Shown: positions 8,125-16,701, numbered from the stretch's first letter. The stretch is DNA of 64,000 nt from Kitasatospora phosalacinea (GCF_000717185.1 NZ_JNYE01000052.1:1-64000); one strand, 5' to 3'. A program made the numbers and translations. The notes: generated by a model from the letters alone, not told the origin.

Positions 8125-8886
8125 TCAGCGTCCGCCGGCCGCGTCCAGGAAGGCGCCGGTGACGTACGAGGCGGCGGGGGAGAGCAGGTAGAGGATCGCC
8201 TCGGCGATCTCCTCGGGCTGCCCGCCGCGCCCCATCGGCAGGTTCGGGCCGACCCGGTCGACCCGGCCGGGTTCGCCGCCGAGGGCGTGGATGCCGGTGT
8301 GGATCAGGCCCGGGCGGACGGCGTTGACCCGGATGCCCTCGGCCGCGACCTCCAGCGACAGGCCGGTGGTCATCGAGTCGAGCGCGCCCTTGGACGCCGC
8401 GTAGTCGACGTACTCGTTGGGCGAGCCGAGCCGGGACGCCGCCGAGCCGACGTTGACGATCGCGCCGCCGCGCCCGCCGTACCGGGTCGACATCCGGCGC
8501 ACCGCGGCGGCCGCGCACAGGAACGGGCCGGTGATGTTGGCGGCCCAGATCCGCTGCAGCCGGTCCTCGTCGAGCTCGTCCAGCCGGCACTGCTTCTCCA
8601 GCGTGCCCGCGTTGTTCACCAGGGCGGTGAGGGTGCCGAGTTCGCGGTCGACGGTGTCGAACAGCTCGGTCACCCCGGCGGTGTGCGAGACGTCCGCGCG
8701 GACGGCGAGCGCGGTGCCGCCCGCAGAGCGGATCCGCTGCACCACGGCGTCCGCCGCGTCCCGGTCGGTGCGGTAGTTGACGCACACCCGGTAGCCGCGT
8801 CCGGCGGCGAGCAGCGCGGTGGCCGCCCCGATGCCGCGGCCGCCGCCGGTGACCACCAGTACCTCGTCCGCCTCGTCCTGCGCCAT
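8125..8886 (-). CDS. SDR-family oxidoreductase (Rossmann)
   Basis: A 253-residue classical short-chain dehydrogenase/reductase. It shows the cofactor motif TGGGRGIG near residues 13-20, NNAG, the catalytic Ser (NVGSAAS), YAASK with Tyr and Lys, and the PG segment after strand six. An Arg at the end of strand two (NYRTD) suggests NADP(H) preference. The ATG at 8886 is chosen for the AAGGAG upstream. Substrate cannot be read from sequence. It diverges from the transglutaminase-like gene with 99 bases between starts. Confidence 0.9.
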   Translation of the reverse strand: MAQDEADEVLVVTGGGRGIGAATALLAAGRGYRVCVNYRTDRDAADAVVQRIRSAGGTALAVRADVSHTAGVTELFDTVDRELGTLTALVNNAGTLEKQCRLDELDEDRLQRIWAANITGPFLCAAAAVRRMSTRYGGRGGAIVNVGSAASRLGSPNEYVDYAASKGALDSMTTGLSLEVAAEGIRVNAVRPGLIHTGIHALGGEPGRVDRVGPNLPMGRGGQPEEIAEAILYLLSPAASYVTGAFLDAAGGR

Positions 8887-8985
8887 GCCGTCAGCTCCTT
8901 CGTCCACGACGGTGTCGCCCAGACGCTATCCCACCCGGTGAAACTCCTTTGCGGGCCGCCCGGTCGGCGGCCGAGCATCACTGCC

Positions 8986-9603
8986 ATGGACCTCTCGCTC
9001 TCCCCCCACGGCCCGCTGCGGGCCGACCGGCCGGACCTGTCCGCGTACCTCGCCGCGGACGAGGTCGTCGACCACGACCACCCCGCGATCGTCGCCCTCG
9101 CCGCGCAGTTGCGGCAGGACGACCCGGTGCGGACCGCCGAGGCGGTGTTCGAGCACGTCCGCGACCGGATCGACCACTCGGCGGACGTCGGCCGCTGGTC
9201 GGCCGCCTACCGGGCCTCCGACGTGCTCGCCGCGGGCAACGCGATCTGCCACGGCAAGTCGCACCTGCTGGCCGCGCTGCTGCGTGCCAACGGCATCCCG
9301 GCCGGGCTGTGCTACCAGAAGCTGGAGGTGCTGCACGGCCTCAACGGCGTTCTGCTGCCGGGCAGTTCGTGGTGGGTGCGGCTGGACGGCCGGGGCAACC
9401 GGAACGGCGCGGACGGGCACTTCGCCACCACCCCCGCCGAGGAGCGGCCCGCCTGGGCCAACGACCCGGCGCTCGGCGAGCACCACTACACCACCGTGTA
9501 CGCGACGCCGCCCGGGCCGCTGCTGGACGGCCTGCGCGCGGCCGTCCCGAACTCGACCGGATACGGCCACCTTCCGCTCGAACTCCCGGACACAGCTCGG
9601 TAG
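8986..9603 (+). CDS. Transglutaminase-like cysteine protease-fold protein
   Basis: A 205-residue transglutaminase-like domain protein. The core shows AICHGKSHLLAALLRANGIPAGLCYQ, where the Cys and following helix match the family nucleophile region, and later GHFATTP and the WVRLDGRG strand supplying the His and Asp. Such stand-alone proteins in actinobacteria are annotated as transglutaminase family or putative proteases. Start is ATG at 8986. Its TAG ends one base before the stop of the convergent winged-helix gene, with no terminator between. Confidence 0.85.
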   Translation: MDLSLSPHGPLRADRPDLSAYLAADEVVDHDHPAIVALAAQLRQDDPVRTAEAVFEHVRDRIDHSADVGRWSAAYRASDVLAAGNAICHGKSHLLAALLRANGIPAGLCYQKLEVLHGLNGVLLPGSSWWVRLDGRGNRNGADGHFATTPAEERPAWANDPALGEHHYTTVYATPPGPLLDGLRAAVPNSTGYGHLPLELPDTAR

Positions 9604-9604
9604 T

Positions 9605-10864
9605 TCACTGCCCCCGTGCGCGCAGGGCGGCGAGCCGCGGCGCGCGGCTCCGGGGCGAGTCCGGGCCCGAGCTGCGGGCGTCGCCGAGGTCCTCGCGGAC
9701 GAAGGCCTCGGCGGCGTCGATCGCGGCCCGCAGGCCGGGGGTCATCGGTACGAACAACTCGTGCACCAGCTCCCGCAGTTCGGGGTCGTACTCCCAGAAG
9801 CCGATGACCCGTCCGCGGTCCACCACCAGGTGGGTCCGCGGGTCGGTCTCCTCGCCGAGGAGTCGCCCGCCCCGCCCATCCTGGCCGCCCCGGCCGCCCC
9901 GGCCGCCCCGGCCGTCCCGGCCGCTCCGGGCCGCCGGGGCGGGGCGGGCCGCCGGGACGGGGCGGTCCGCGTCCCGCGGGTCGACCAGCCGGGGCAGGTC
10001 GCGGTGCAGCAGGTGCAGGCCGTCGGTGGCCGCCAGCAGCGCGTACGCGGGCTCGTCCGGAACGGTGAACCCGGCGAACTCGTCGACGAGTTCGGGCGGC
10101 ATCAGCAACTCGCTGCCGGGCAGCCGGACCAGCCCGAGCGGGGCCAGCGCGGCCTTCGCGGTCGCCGCGCCGAAACCGGAGAACCAGCGGAAGTGCCGCA
10201 CCGAGGCCGGGGCCGCCCAGGCGAAGTACCGCCGCGCCAGGTCGGCGGCCTCCCCGTGCGCCGGCCGGTCCCACCGCAGGTAGCCGCGCGACTGCCGGTC
10301 CAGGCGGCCCCCGACCGGTACCCGGCGCGCCAGCCCGCGCGACTGCAGCAGCCCGAGCGCGGGCGGCAGGGTGGTCGCCACTCCGCGCCTGCGCCCCGCC
10401 TCGCCCAGCGACCGGACCGCCGGGCCCAGCTGCGCGTGCAGCTCCTTCGCGGTCAACGGCTCGACGGGGGACAGCACTTCGGTGACCGCCAGGCAGAGCT
10501 GCTCGATCTCGTCCCGGGTCACCCCGAGCTGCCGCGCCGCCGCCGCGAGCTCCGTCTCCACCGAGCCCGCGCCCGCGGCCAGGCCCAGCGCGGAGTCCTC
10601 GGCGGGCAGCAGGTACGTCCGCCCGCGGGCGGACGGCAACTCCTGCACCTCCAGTGCGGCCAGCGCCGCGTCCACCTCGGCCCGCCGCAGCCCCGCCCGG
10701 GCGAACAGCCCCAGGTACGGCCCCGCCCCGCCCGTCGACCGGGCCCACCCCGTCGCCGCCAGCACCTGCGCCGCCGACGCCCCGCGGTGCCGTCCGCCGT
10801 CCAACCACTGCCGCCGCGCCCACCAGGCACGCAGCTTCACCGCCGGGACCTCGCCGTTCACCAT
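9605..10864 (-). CDS. Winged-helix DNA-binding protein, AlkZ-like (HTH_42) family
   Basis: A 419-residue member of the winged-helix family that contains AlkZ and YcaQ, DNA glycosylases acting on bulky adducts and interstrand crosslinks. The fold is suggested by serial winged-helix segments, the GASAAQVLAATGWARS start, the YLRWDRPAHGEA region, the VRHFRWFSGFGAATAKAAL segment and the C-terminal VVDRGRVIGFWEYDP strand. An unusual Gly/Arg/Asp low-complexity insertion (about residues 295-325) interrupts the C-terminal half. I could not locate the glycosylase QxQ motif, so catalytic activity is uncertain. The start is ATG or the adjacent GTG. Confidence 0.72.
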   Translation of the reverse strand: MVNGEVPAVKLRAWWARRQWLDGGRHRGASAAQVLAATGWARSTGGAGPYLGLFARAGLRRAEVDAALAALEVQELPSARGRTYLLPAEDSALGLAAGAGSVETELAAAARQLGVTRDEIEQLCLAVTEVLSPVEPLTAKELHAQLGPAVRSLGEAGRRRGVATTLPPALGLLQSRGLARRVPVGGRLDRQSRGYLRWDRPAHGEAADLARRYFAWAAPASVRHFRWFSGFGAATAKAALAPLGLVRLPGSELLMPPELVDEFAGFTVPDEPAYALLAATDGLHLLHRDLPRLVDPRDADRPVPAARPAPAARSGRDGRGGRGGRGGQDGRGGRLLGEETDPRTHLVVDRGRVIGFWEYDPELRELVHELFVPMTPGLRAAIDAAEAFVREDLGDARSSGPDSPRSRAPRLAALRARGQ

Positions 10865-11065
10865 CCGCCCAGTATCGGCGCGGCCCCGCCGCCCGGCGGG
10901 GAGCGACGGCGGCGGCCGTGTCGGCCGGGGCCGCCCCGGTCGGTAAATCGCTCGCCCGGACGGTCCGCGGCGGGCGACACTGCACACCCGACACCCGCAC
11001 CCGTACCCGTACCGCGCCCGCACCCGCACCGCACCCACCCGCGCCCGCCGAGGAGGCGTCCGCCC

Positions 11066-11737
11066 GTGAACGTCCTGCTCTCCGGCATCGTCGGCTCCAC
11101 CGCGTACGGCCTGGCGCACGCCGGCTCCGACCTCGACCGGCTCGGCCTGTTCGCCGCCCCCACCGTCGCCTTCCACGGCCTGCACCGCCCCGCAGAGTCG
11201 CACGTCACCACCGCCCCCGACCGCACCCTCCACGAAGCCGCCAAGTGGTGTCGGCTCGCCCTCGGCGGCAACCCGACCGCCACCGAACTCGTCTGGCTGC
11301 CCGAGGAGTTGTACGAAGTCCGGACGCCACTCGGCGAGGAGCTGATCGGCCTGCGGGAGGCCTTCCTGTGCGGCCCGGCGGTCCGCCAGTCCTACCTGGG
11401 CTACGCCGCCCAGCAGTTCCGCAAGCTCACCGCCCGCGACCGCACCGACCCGACCGGCCGCGCCAGGGCCGCCAAGCACGCCCGCCACCTGGTCCGCCTG
11501 GTCCGCCAGGGCGTCACCCTGCACGAGACCGGCCGACTGGAGATCCGCCTCCCCGACCCCGAACGGGTCCGCGCCCTCGGCGAGCGCTACGCCGACCACC
11601 CGGAGGACGCCGCCCCCCTCCTCGCCGACGCCGAAACCCGCTTCGCCCGCCCCGGCGTCCTGCCTGCCACCCCCGACGAACGCCCGGTCGAAGCCTGGCT
11701 GCACCGCGTCCGCGCCGCCCACCTGCCCACACCCTGA
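11066..11737 (+). CDS. Nucleotidyltransferase, polymerase-beta superfamily (RlaP-like)
   Basis: A 223-residue predicted nucleotidyltransferase. The catalytic motif is GSTAYGLAHAGSDLDRLG at the N-terminus (GS followed by DxD-like SDLDRLG), with an ELVWLPEE strand and a helical C-terminal half. This arrangement matches RlaP-type proteins, associated in some genomes with RNA ligase and repair, though no ligase is present here. Start is GTG with AGGAGG upstream. It is divergent from the AlkZ-like gene, and a small nucleic-acid repair role for the pair is speculation. Confidence 0.82.
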   Translation: MNVLLSGIVGSTAYGLAHAGSDLDRLGLFAAPTVAFHGLHRPAESHVTTAPDRTLHEAAKWCRLALGGNPTATELVWLPEELYEVRTPLGEELIGLREAFLCGPAVRQSYLGYAAQQFRKLTARDRTDPTGRARAAKHARHLVRLVRQGVTLHETGRLEIRLPDPERVRALGERYADHPEDAAPLLADAETRFARPGVLPATPDERPVEAWLHRVRAAHLPTP

Positions 11738-11859
11738 TCCCGCCCGCCCCCACCCCTCCAACCCGCGCGACCCGCCCGGCAATCCACTGGTCATCCCCCA
11801 CCGGGCACCAGGTAGGATCACCCCGGCAGGCGCTGTCCCACCGGGCCCGCGCCTGCCGC

Positions 11860-11932
11860 GGGCCGCTAGCTCAATTGGCAGAGCTGCGGACTTTTAATCC
11901 GTAGGTTCAGGGTTCGAACCCCTGGCGGCCCA
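11860..11932 (+). tRNA. tRNA-Lys (anticodon UUU)
   Basis: A 73-base cloverleaf with acceptor GGGCCGC/GCGGCCC, D-arm GCTCAATTGGCAGAGC, anticodon stem-loop GCGGA-CTTTTAA-TCCGT with TTT at 11893-11895, and T-arm CAGGGTTCGAACCCCTG. The discriminator is A; CCA is not fully encoded, as is common in actinobacteria. Confidence 0.98.
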
Positions 11933-11941
11933 CCGCAGTCC

Positions 11942-11976
11942 AGGCCAGGTCAGACACCGTCTGACCTGGCCTTTTT
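11942..11976 (+). terminator. Intrinsic terminator of tRNA-Lys
   Basis: A perfect 13-bp stem (11943-11955 with 11959-11971), ACC loop, followed by five T. This is one of the few classical Rho-independent terminators in the window and begins nine bases after the tRNA. Confidence 0.93.
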
Positions 11977-12177
11977 CGTGTCCGGAGCGGTTCGGGGGCT
12001 GTTTGCGCCGCTCGGGGCAGCACCCGGAATGCCTGAATTGTGGACCGGTGCGGGGACGGTGCGGGGACGACGCCCCCGAACCGCCCCCTCAGGCACCCTT
12101 TCCACCCACGTCCACCGCCCTCCATCCAGCCCCGGGTCTGTCGCTTCATGTCACGATCCGTGGATCAAAGCCCTTGC

Positions 12178-12532
12178 AGAGCTGACCCGCCGCAGAGCCG
12201 ATAGATCGGCCTGCCGAGCAGCCGCGGCCCTCAAGGACTGTACGGTGCCGCAGGTGCGGAGCTCGGCCCCGGCGATGCGCCCCACTGCCGCTGGGCAGAC
12301 GGTCCGCATCATGTGTGCGACCGGGCCGGATCTGACGGGGCGGCAGCGCATCGGTAGCGCGCTCGCTACGGCTGAGTTGCCTCCGAAGAAGCGTCCGGAC
12401 GCCGTGGACGCCTTGGTGGCGCTGACTGCGGCCCGGCATGGCAGCGCTGTTGTCCTCACCAGTGACCCGGACGACCTCACGGCTCACCTGAAGGCGCTGG
12501 ACGCCCAGGACGTCCACGTGGTCCAGGTCTGA
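12178..12532 (+). pseudogene. Relic of a PIN-domain (VapC-like) toxin gene
   Basis: The last roughly 60 codons read like the C-terminal half of a PIN-domain ribonuclease: PDAVDALVALTAARHGSAV followed by LTSDPDDL, including the acidic residues of the family active site, then a final beta strand. Upstream, LKDCTVPQV also resembles the family, but the N-terminal Asp motif and a sensible start are missing and intervening sequence is unlike any PIN protein. No antitoxin gene is visible. I read it as a decayed toxin, possibly left by an element that used the neighbouring tRNA-Lys. Confidence 0.5.
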
Positions 12533-12823
12533 CCCCGAACTCGGAACGGACCAGCGGAGGGAGGGCGTCGGACCCTGCGCCCGGCCGCGTCATCGGTGGC
12601 ACGGGGAGCCCGGGCTCGCCGCCGGTGCGTGAGCGGTGCGTGAGCGGACGGCGCACCAGAGCCAGGCCAGACGCCGTCCGACGGGCTCCTTCCACGCCGG
12701 GCGCTCGGGCGGTGGGCCACGACGACCCGAAATCGCGTCCGATGTGTCCCTCCGCGGGGACCGGTTCGGGGCCGCCCGGCGGCGGAGGTGCCGACTGTCC
12801 GCCGGGTCGGTGATCCTTGGGGG

Positions 12824-13912
12824 ATGCGTGCCGCTCGCCTGATCCGCATGGCCCTCCTGATCCAGTCGAACCCCGGCCTGACCGCGGCCGCTCTCGCCCG
12901 CGAGCTGGAGGTCTCCGAGCGCACCGTGATCCGCGACGCCCAGGCCCTGCAGGAGGCGGGCGTCCCGGTCCGGTCGGAGCGCGGGCGGGTGGGCGGGTAC
13001 TTCCTCGCCGCGGGATACCGGACCAGGCTCACCACGCTCCGTCCCGGCGAGGCGGAGACGCTCTTCCTGTCCGGCGTGCCCTCGGCCTTGCAGGACCTGG
13101 GGCTCTCGGACGCGGCCGAGACCGCTCGGCTGAAGTTGACGGCGACCCTGCTCCCCTCGGTGCGCCGGGCCGCCGAGTCCTCCGTGCGCCGCTTCCACCT
13201 CGACGCCCCGGCCTGGTTCCGCGAACCCGCCGCCCCGGACCTGCTGCCCGAGCTGGCCCGCGCGGTGTGGGCGGACCGGCCCGTCGAGCTGTCGTACGCG
13301 CGGCCCGGCAGGGACGGCGCGCCGCCCACCGCCGTGGCGCGGGTGGTGGAGCCGTACGGGCTCGTGCTGAAGGCCGGCACCTGGTACGTCGTGGCCCGCG
13401 TCCCCGGCGCACGGGAGGACCGCGACGGCGGCTGGCGCACCTACCGCGTCGACCGGATCACCGCGCTCGCCGCCGCTGCCGGAACCGAGGATCCGTTCGT
13501 GCGCGACCCGGCCTTCGACCTGGCCGCCCACTGGGAGGCCGGGTCCCTCGCCTTCGCCCGTGCCCTGCTGCGCACCACCGTCACCGTCCGGTTGACCGGG
13601 CGGGGCCTGCGGCGGCTGCCCGCGGTGGTGGACGGGGCCGCCGTCGCGGACGCGCTCGCCTCGGCGAGCGCCCCGGACCCGGCCGGCCTGGTCACCCTCG
13701 ACCTGCCGGTGGAGTCCGAGGACGTTGCCTTCGACCAACTGGCCAGGCTCGACGCGGACGCCGAGGTCCTGGCCCCGGCTCACCTGCGCGCGCGCTTCCG
13801 CGAGCGCGCCGCCGCCCTGGCCGCGCTCTACGGGGCGGACTCAGGGGAGGTGGAACCCGTGGAGTCGGGAGCCGAGGCGGTGGAACCCGAGGAGGGCGCG
13901 GCGCGGCGGTAG
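12824..13912 (+). CDS. YafY-type transcriptional regulator (HTH_11 plus WYL domain)
   Basis: A 362-residue DNA-binding protein. Residues 1-60 are a DeoR-like winged helix (TAAALARELEVSERTVIRDAQALQEAGVPV), then a helical linker, then a WYL domain with VEPYGLVLKAGTWYVVAR and YRVDRI, and a WCX-type C-terminal region. WYL domains sense ligands, often nucleotides or single-stranded nucleic acid. The ATG at 12824 follows TTGGGGG. The gene converges on an SDR gene and their coding 3' ends overlap by 85 bases; the last residues (GlyGluVal.../GluGlu-rich) may be an extension. Confidence 0.9.
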   Translation: MRAARLIRMALLIQSNPGLTAAALARELEVSERTVIRDAQALQEAGVPVRSERGRVGGYFLAAGYRTRLTTLRPGEAETLFLSGVPSALQDLGLSDAAETARLKLTATLLPSVRRAAESSVRRFHLDAPAWFREPAAPDLLPELARAVWADRPVELSYARPGRDGAPPTAVARVVEPYGLVLKAGTWYVVARVPGAREDRDGGWRTYRVDRITALAAAAGTEDPFVRDPAFDLAAHWEAGSLAFARALLRTTVTVRLTGRGLRRLPAVVDGAAVADALASASAPDPAGLVTLDLPVESEDVAFDQLARLDADAEVLAPAHLRARFRERAAALAALYGADSGEVEPVESGAEAVEPEEGAARR

Positions 13913-14880
13913 TCCTCGGGGGAGACCTCCCCGCCGCGGGCGACGTCCTCGAAGTACGCCCAGACGTCCGGCTGGCTGCCGTCCGCGTCCGTCACCCCGT
14001 ACGCCCTGGCGAGTTCCGCACTGGAAGTGGACGCGCCGTTCCACCGCTTCGCGCGGTCCGGGTCGGCGGCCAGCGCCGCGACCGCGCGGGCCAGGTAGCG
14101 CGGGGACTCCGCGATCGCGAACGCCGGCTCCTGGGCGATCGCGTCACGCCAGTTCTCCTCGCGCACGCCGAAGTGGGCGAGCATCTGCTCCGAGCGCAGG
14201 AAGCCCGGCGAGACCGCGACCGCCGTGCCCCCGTACTGCGCCAGCTCCTGCCCCAGCCCGAACGCGAGGCGGATCGGGGCGTTCTTCGCCAGGTCGTAGT
14301 ACATGTTCTCCCGGTAGCGGCGGTTGTAGCGCGCGGTGCCGTCGGTGACTTCCACGTGCAACGGCGCGTCGGAGCGGATCAGCAGCGGGAGCAGCAGCGC
14401 CGCCGTGATCACGTGCGAGCGGACGCCGAGCTCCAGGATCCGCAGGCCGTCCGCGAGCGGCGTCTCCCAGCTCTTCTTCCCGAACACCGAGGCGACCAAC
14501 AGGTGTTCGCCGCCCCACAGGTCGTTGACGAGGACGTCGAGCCGCCCGTGCTCCCGGTCGATCCGCTCGGCCAGGGCGCGCACCTGGGTCTCGTCGAGGT
14601 GGTCGGTGGGAACCGCGATCCCGGTCCCGCCCGCCGCGCAGACGAGTTCGGCGCTCTCCTCGATGGTCTCGGTGGTCCGGCCGACCTCGCTGGCCCGGGC
14701 CCGGGTGGTGCGGCCGGTGACGTACACGGTCGCACCGGCCCGGCCCAGCTCCACGGCCTGCGCCCGCCCCGCCCCCCGGGTGGCGCCCGCCACGAGCGCG
14801 ACCCGCCCCGCGAGCGGACCCGCCGCGGCTACCCGCGCGGTCGTCGAAGTGTCCTGGGTGGTGATCTCCTCGTTGCTCAT
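13828..14880 (-). CDS. SDR-family oxidoreductase
   Basis: A 350-residue SDR protein. It has GATRGAGRAQA as cofactor loop, VNDLWGG in place of NNAG, and YYDLAKNA supplying the Tyr-x-x-x-Lys pair. Homologues I recall end near the SPEDYRR segment, so the last 20-25 residues (Ser/Pro-rich), which overlap the WYL gene, look like a read-on extension. ATG at 14880 is chosen; a second ATG nine bases upstream is possible. SDR genes of this subfamily often neighbour a YafY-type regulator, suggesting control by it. Confidence 0.86.
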   Translation of the reverse strand: MSNEEITTQDTSTTARVAAAGPLAGRVALVAGATRGAGRAQAVELGRAGATVYVTGRTTRARASEVGRTTETIEESAELVCAAGGTGIAVPTDHLDETQVRALAERIDREHGRLDVLVNDLWGGEHLLVASVFGKKSWETPLADGLRILELGVRSHVITAALLLPLLIRSDAPLHVEVTDGTARYNRRYRENMYYDLAKNAPIRLAFGLGQELAQYGGTAVAVSPGFLRSEQMLAHFGVREENWRDAIAQEPAFAIAESPRYLARAVAALAADPDRAKRWNGASTSSAELARAYGVTDADGSQPDVWAYFEDVARGGEVSPEDYRRAAPSSGSTASAPDSTGSTSPESAP

Positions 14881-14909
14881 GTCATCCATCGTTCACGGTA
14901 AAACTGACA

Positions 14910-14935
14910 GAACACGTCACCTTTTCCGGGTGTTC
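14910..14935 (-). promoter_or_regulatory. Inverted repeat upstream of the SDR gene
   Basis: GAACAC at 14910-14915 and GTGTTC at 14930-14935 flank 14 bases, 30 bases upstream of the SDR start; the same stretch holds a TGAC...GTCA pair. It could be an operator for the neighbouring WYL regulator or part of the promoter. The stretch 14936-15050 holds nothing else I can name. Confidence 0.3.
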
Positions 14936-15050
14936 CGTCCCGGGTTCAGGGGCTGGTTCCGTCAGGGGTGATGGTCCGCTGCTCCTCGAGGTCACGGATC
15001 CCGGGCTGTGCCGCGGGTCGGAGCGGACGGTCCCGACGGCGGGTCGGGCA

Positions 15051-15794
15051 TCAGGTCAGGGGCAGCAGGAGGAGGGGGGAGCCGGTGGGGTGCGGGGAGC
15101 CGCCCGCCGGTTCCTCGGTGACGCCGACTCCGGAAGCCGCGTCGACGGGGCCGGCCAGGACCAGTGCGCCGTCGGAGGGGAGCAGTCCGGCGGGGCGCAT
15201 GGTGCCCGCGTCGTCGAACCAGAGTTGGTAGACGCGGCCGTCGGGGAGGGCGGGCAGGCCGGAGGCCCAGAACCCGGCCCGACCGAGTGCGGGTGACCAC
15301 ACCGTGGTGCCGGTTCCGCCGCCGGTCACGGGACCGGCGGCGAGACGGGCGTCCGGGGCGGTGAGCAGGACGGTGAGGGCGGCCTGTTGCTGTTGCGCCG
15401 CCGCCGCTTCCGTCCGGGCCCGTTCGGTCTCCCGGTGCTGCTGGACGGCCACTGCGCCCGCACCGACGGCGACGGCGAGGCAGGCGGCCAGGGCGAGTGC
15501 CTGCCGACGCCCGGGGGATCGGCGGCCCGGGCGGTGACCGGGAACGGGGGTGACCCGCGGGGCGTCCTGCCGGGTGGTGGACAGGGCCGCCATGACCTGG
15601 GCCTTGAGGCGGGGCGGGGGAGTGGTGGTTTCGGCGGTGCCGAGTCTGGCGAGGGTGGCGGCGAACTCGGCGACCTCCTGCGCGCAGGGGGAGCAGTGCG
15701 CGAGGTGGTGCTCGAAGGCGGCGCGTTCGGTGTCGTCGAGGGCGTGGGCGGCGTAGGCGCCGGTGAGGGTGTGCAGGTCGGCGGTGGTGTTCAT
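15051..15794 (-). CDS. rskA: RskA-like membrane anti-sigma factor
   Basis: A 247-residue anti-sigma factor paired with the sigma gene upstream. The N-terminus has a zinc-finger-type HHLAHCSPC motif (anti-sigma zf-HC2), then a Pro/Arg linker, one membrane helix (QALALAACLAVAVGAGAVAV), a Gln/Ala-rich coiled segment and an extracytoplasmic RskA domain with VYQLWFDDAGTMRPAGLL. In Mycobacterium tuberculosis RskA restrains SigK until regulated proteolysis frees it. The ATG overlaps the sigma stop (ATGA, 15791-15794), so the two are coupled. Confidence 0.93.
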   Translation of the reverse strand: MNTTADLHTLTGAYAAHALDDTERAAFEHHLAHCSPCAQEVAEFAATLARLGTAETTTPPPRLKAQVMAALSTTRQDAPRVTPVPGHRPGRRSPGRRQALALAACLAVAVGAGAVAVQQHRETERARTEAAAAQQQQAALTVLLTAPDARLAAGPVTGGGTGTTVWSPALGRAGFWASGLPALPDGRVYQLWFDDAGTMRPAGLLPSDGALVLAGPVDAASGVGVTEEPAGGSPHPTGSPLLLLPLT

Positions 15795-16378
15795 GTGCCC
15801 ACTCCCAGGCAGTCGCGCATCCGGATCAGGGCATCGCGCATGCGGGTCTTCACGGTGCCGAGCGGGGCGCCGAGGACCTCGGCGACCTGCGGGTAGGTGT
15901 AGCCCCGGTAGTAGGCCAGGGTGAGGGACTCCCGCTGGAGCTCGGTCAGTGTCCTCAGGCAGCGGCGGACCTGTTCGCGCTCCAGGCGGCCCTCGACCTG
16001 TTCGGCGACCTCGTCGAAGGCCGTCGTGTGGGCGCCGGCCGCGGCCCGCCGGTCGCGGTCGGCCGCGGCCTGGGCGGCCCGGACGCGGTCGACCGCCCGG
16101 TGGTGGGCGATGGTCATCACCCACGGCATGACGTTCCCGCACTCCGGCCGGTACCGGGGAGCGGTGCGCCACACCTCCAGCATGACCTCCTGGGCGACCT
16201 CCTCGGACTGCGCGGGATCGCGCAGCACCCGTTGCACCAGCCCGAGCACGGGCCCGGACACCGCGTCGTACAGGCGGGAGAAGGCCTCCTGGTCGCCGAG
16301 GGCGATGCGGCCGACCAGTTCCTGGAGGTCGGGCCCGGCACGGCCGGGATCGGGGAGGCGGACGACCGTGCTCACCAC
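15791..16378 (-). CDS. sigK: ECF sigma factor, SigK-like (ECF19)
   Basis: A 195-residue ECF sigma factor. Region 2 includes AFSRLYDAVSGPVLGLVQRVL and the EEVAQEVMLEVW helix; region 4 has LAYYRGYTYPQVAEVLGAPLGTVKTRMRDAL. The composition and RskA partner place it in the SigK/SigL type group. Start is GTG at 16378, giving a usual N-terminus. A promoter motif lies about 125 bases upstream and the identical motif faces the divergent oxidoreductase gene, so autoregulation is likely. Confidence 0.94.
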   Translation of the reverse strand: MVSTVVRLPDPGRAGPDLQELVGRIALGDQEAFSRLYDAVSGPVLGLVQRVLRDPAQSEEVAQEVMLEVWRTAPRYRPECGNVMPWVMTIAHHRAVDRVRAAQAAADRDRRAAAGAHTTAFDEVAEQVEGRLEREQVRRCLRTLTELQRESLTLAYYRGYTYPQVAEVLGAPLGTVKTRMRDALIRMRDCLGVGT

Positions 16379-16503
16379 GGAGCGGCTCCGGGGTGCCTGG
16401 CGGGGAGTTGCCCCGGGGTGGTGGGTGACATGGCTGCCTTCCGTCGAACGGCCGCGTTCGGCGGCTCGGGCGGCAGGTGATCGGGCACCTGCTCGTACTC
16501 GGC

Positions 16504-16533
16504 GTTCGACACCGTGCGGCGCGCGGATTGGTC
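16504..16533 (-). promoter_or_regulatory. Putative SigK promoter of the sigK-rskA operon
   Basis: On the minus strand GACCAATCC (16533-16525) and CGAAC (16508-16504) are separated by exactly 16 bases. The same bipartite motif with the same spacing occurs on the other strand 130 bases away. It resembles the M. tuberculosis SigK consensus (CCATCC and CCGAAT-like boxes). Transcription would start near 16497, leaving a leader of about 120 bases. Confidence 0.72.
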
Positions 16534-16664
16534 ACCCCGTGAACAGGGGGCCGTCGTCCCTGCGGGATGCCGAGCGTCCGGACGGCCGAAGGAGAACAGG
16601 CGGTCGGAGGCCGGGGCGGCCCGCGCCTGTCCGGCACCACCCGATCGGGCGGGCCGGAAAGTCC

Positions 16665-16694
16665 GACCAATCCGGGCCCGTCCACGTCCCGAAC
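16665..16694 (+). promoter_or_regulatory. Putative SigK promoter of the oxidoreductase-fasciclin operon
   Basis: GACCAATCC (16665-16673), a 16-base spacer and CGAAC (16690-16694) duplicate the motif of the divergent sigK arm. Seven bases after the -10 box lies the GTG start at 16702, so the message may be leaderless; the absence of a usable Shine-Dalgarno there agrees. Confidence 0.72.
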
Positions 16695-16701
16695 CGGGGA
16701 T

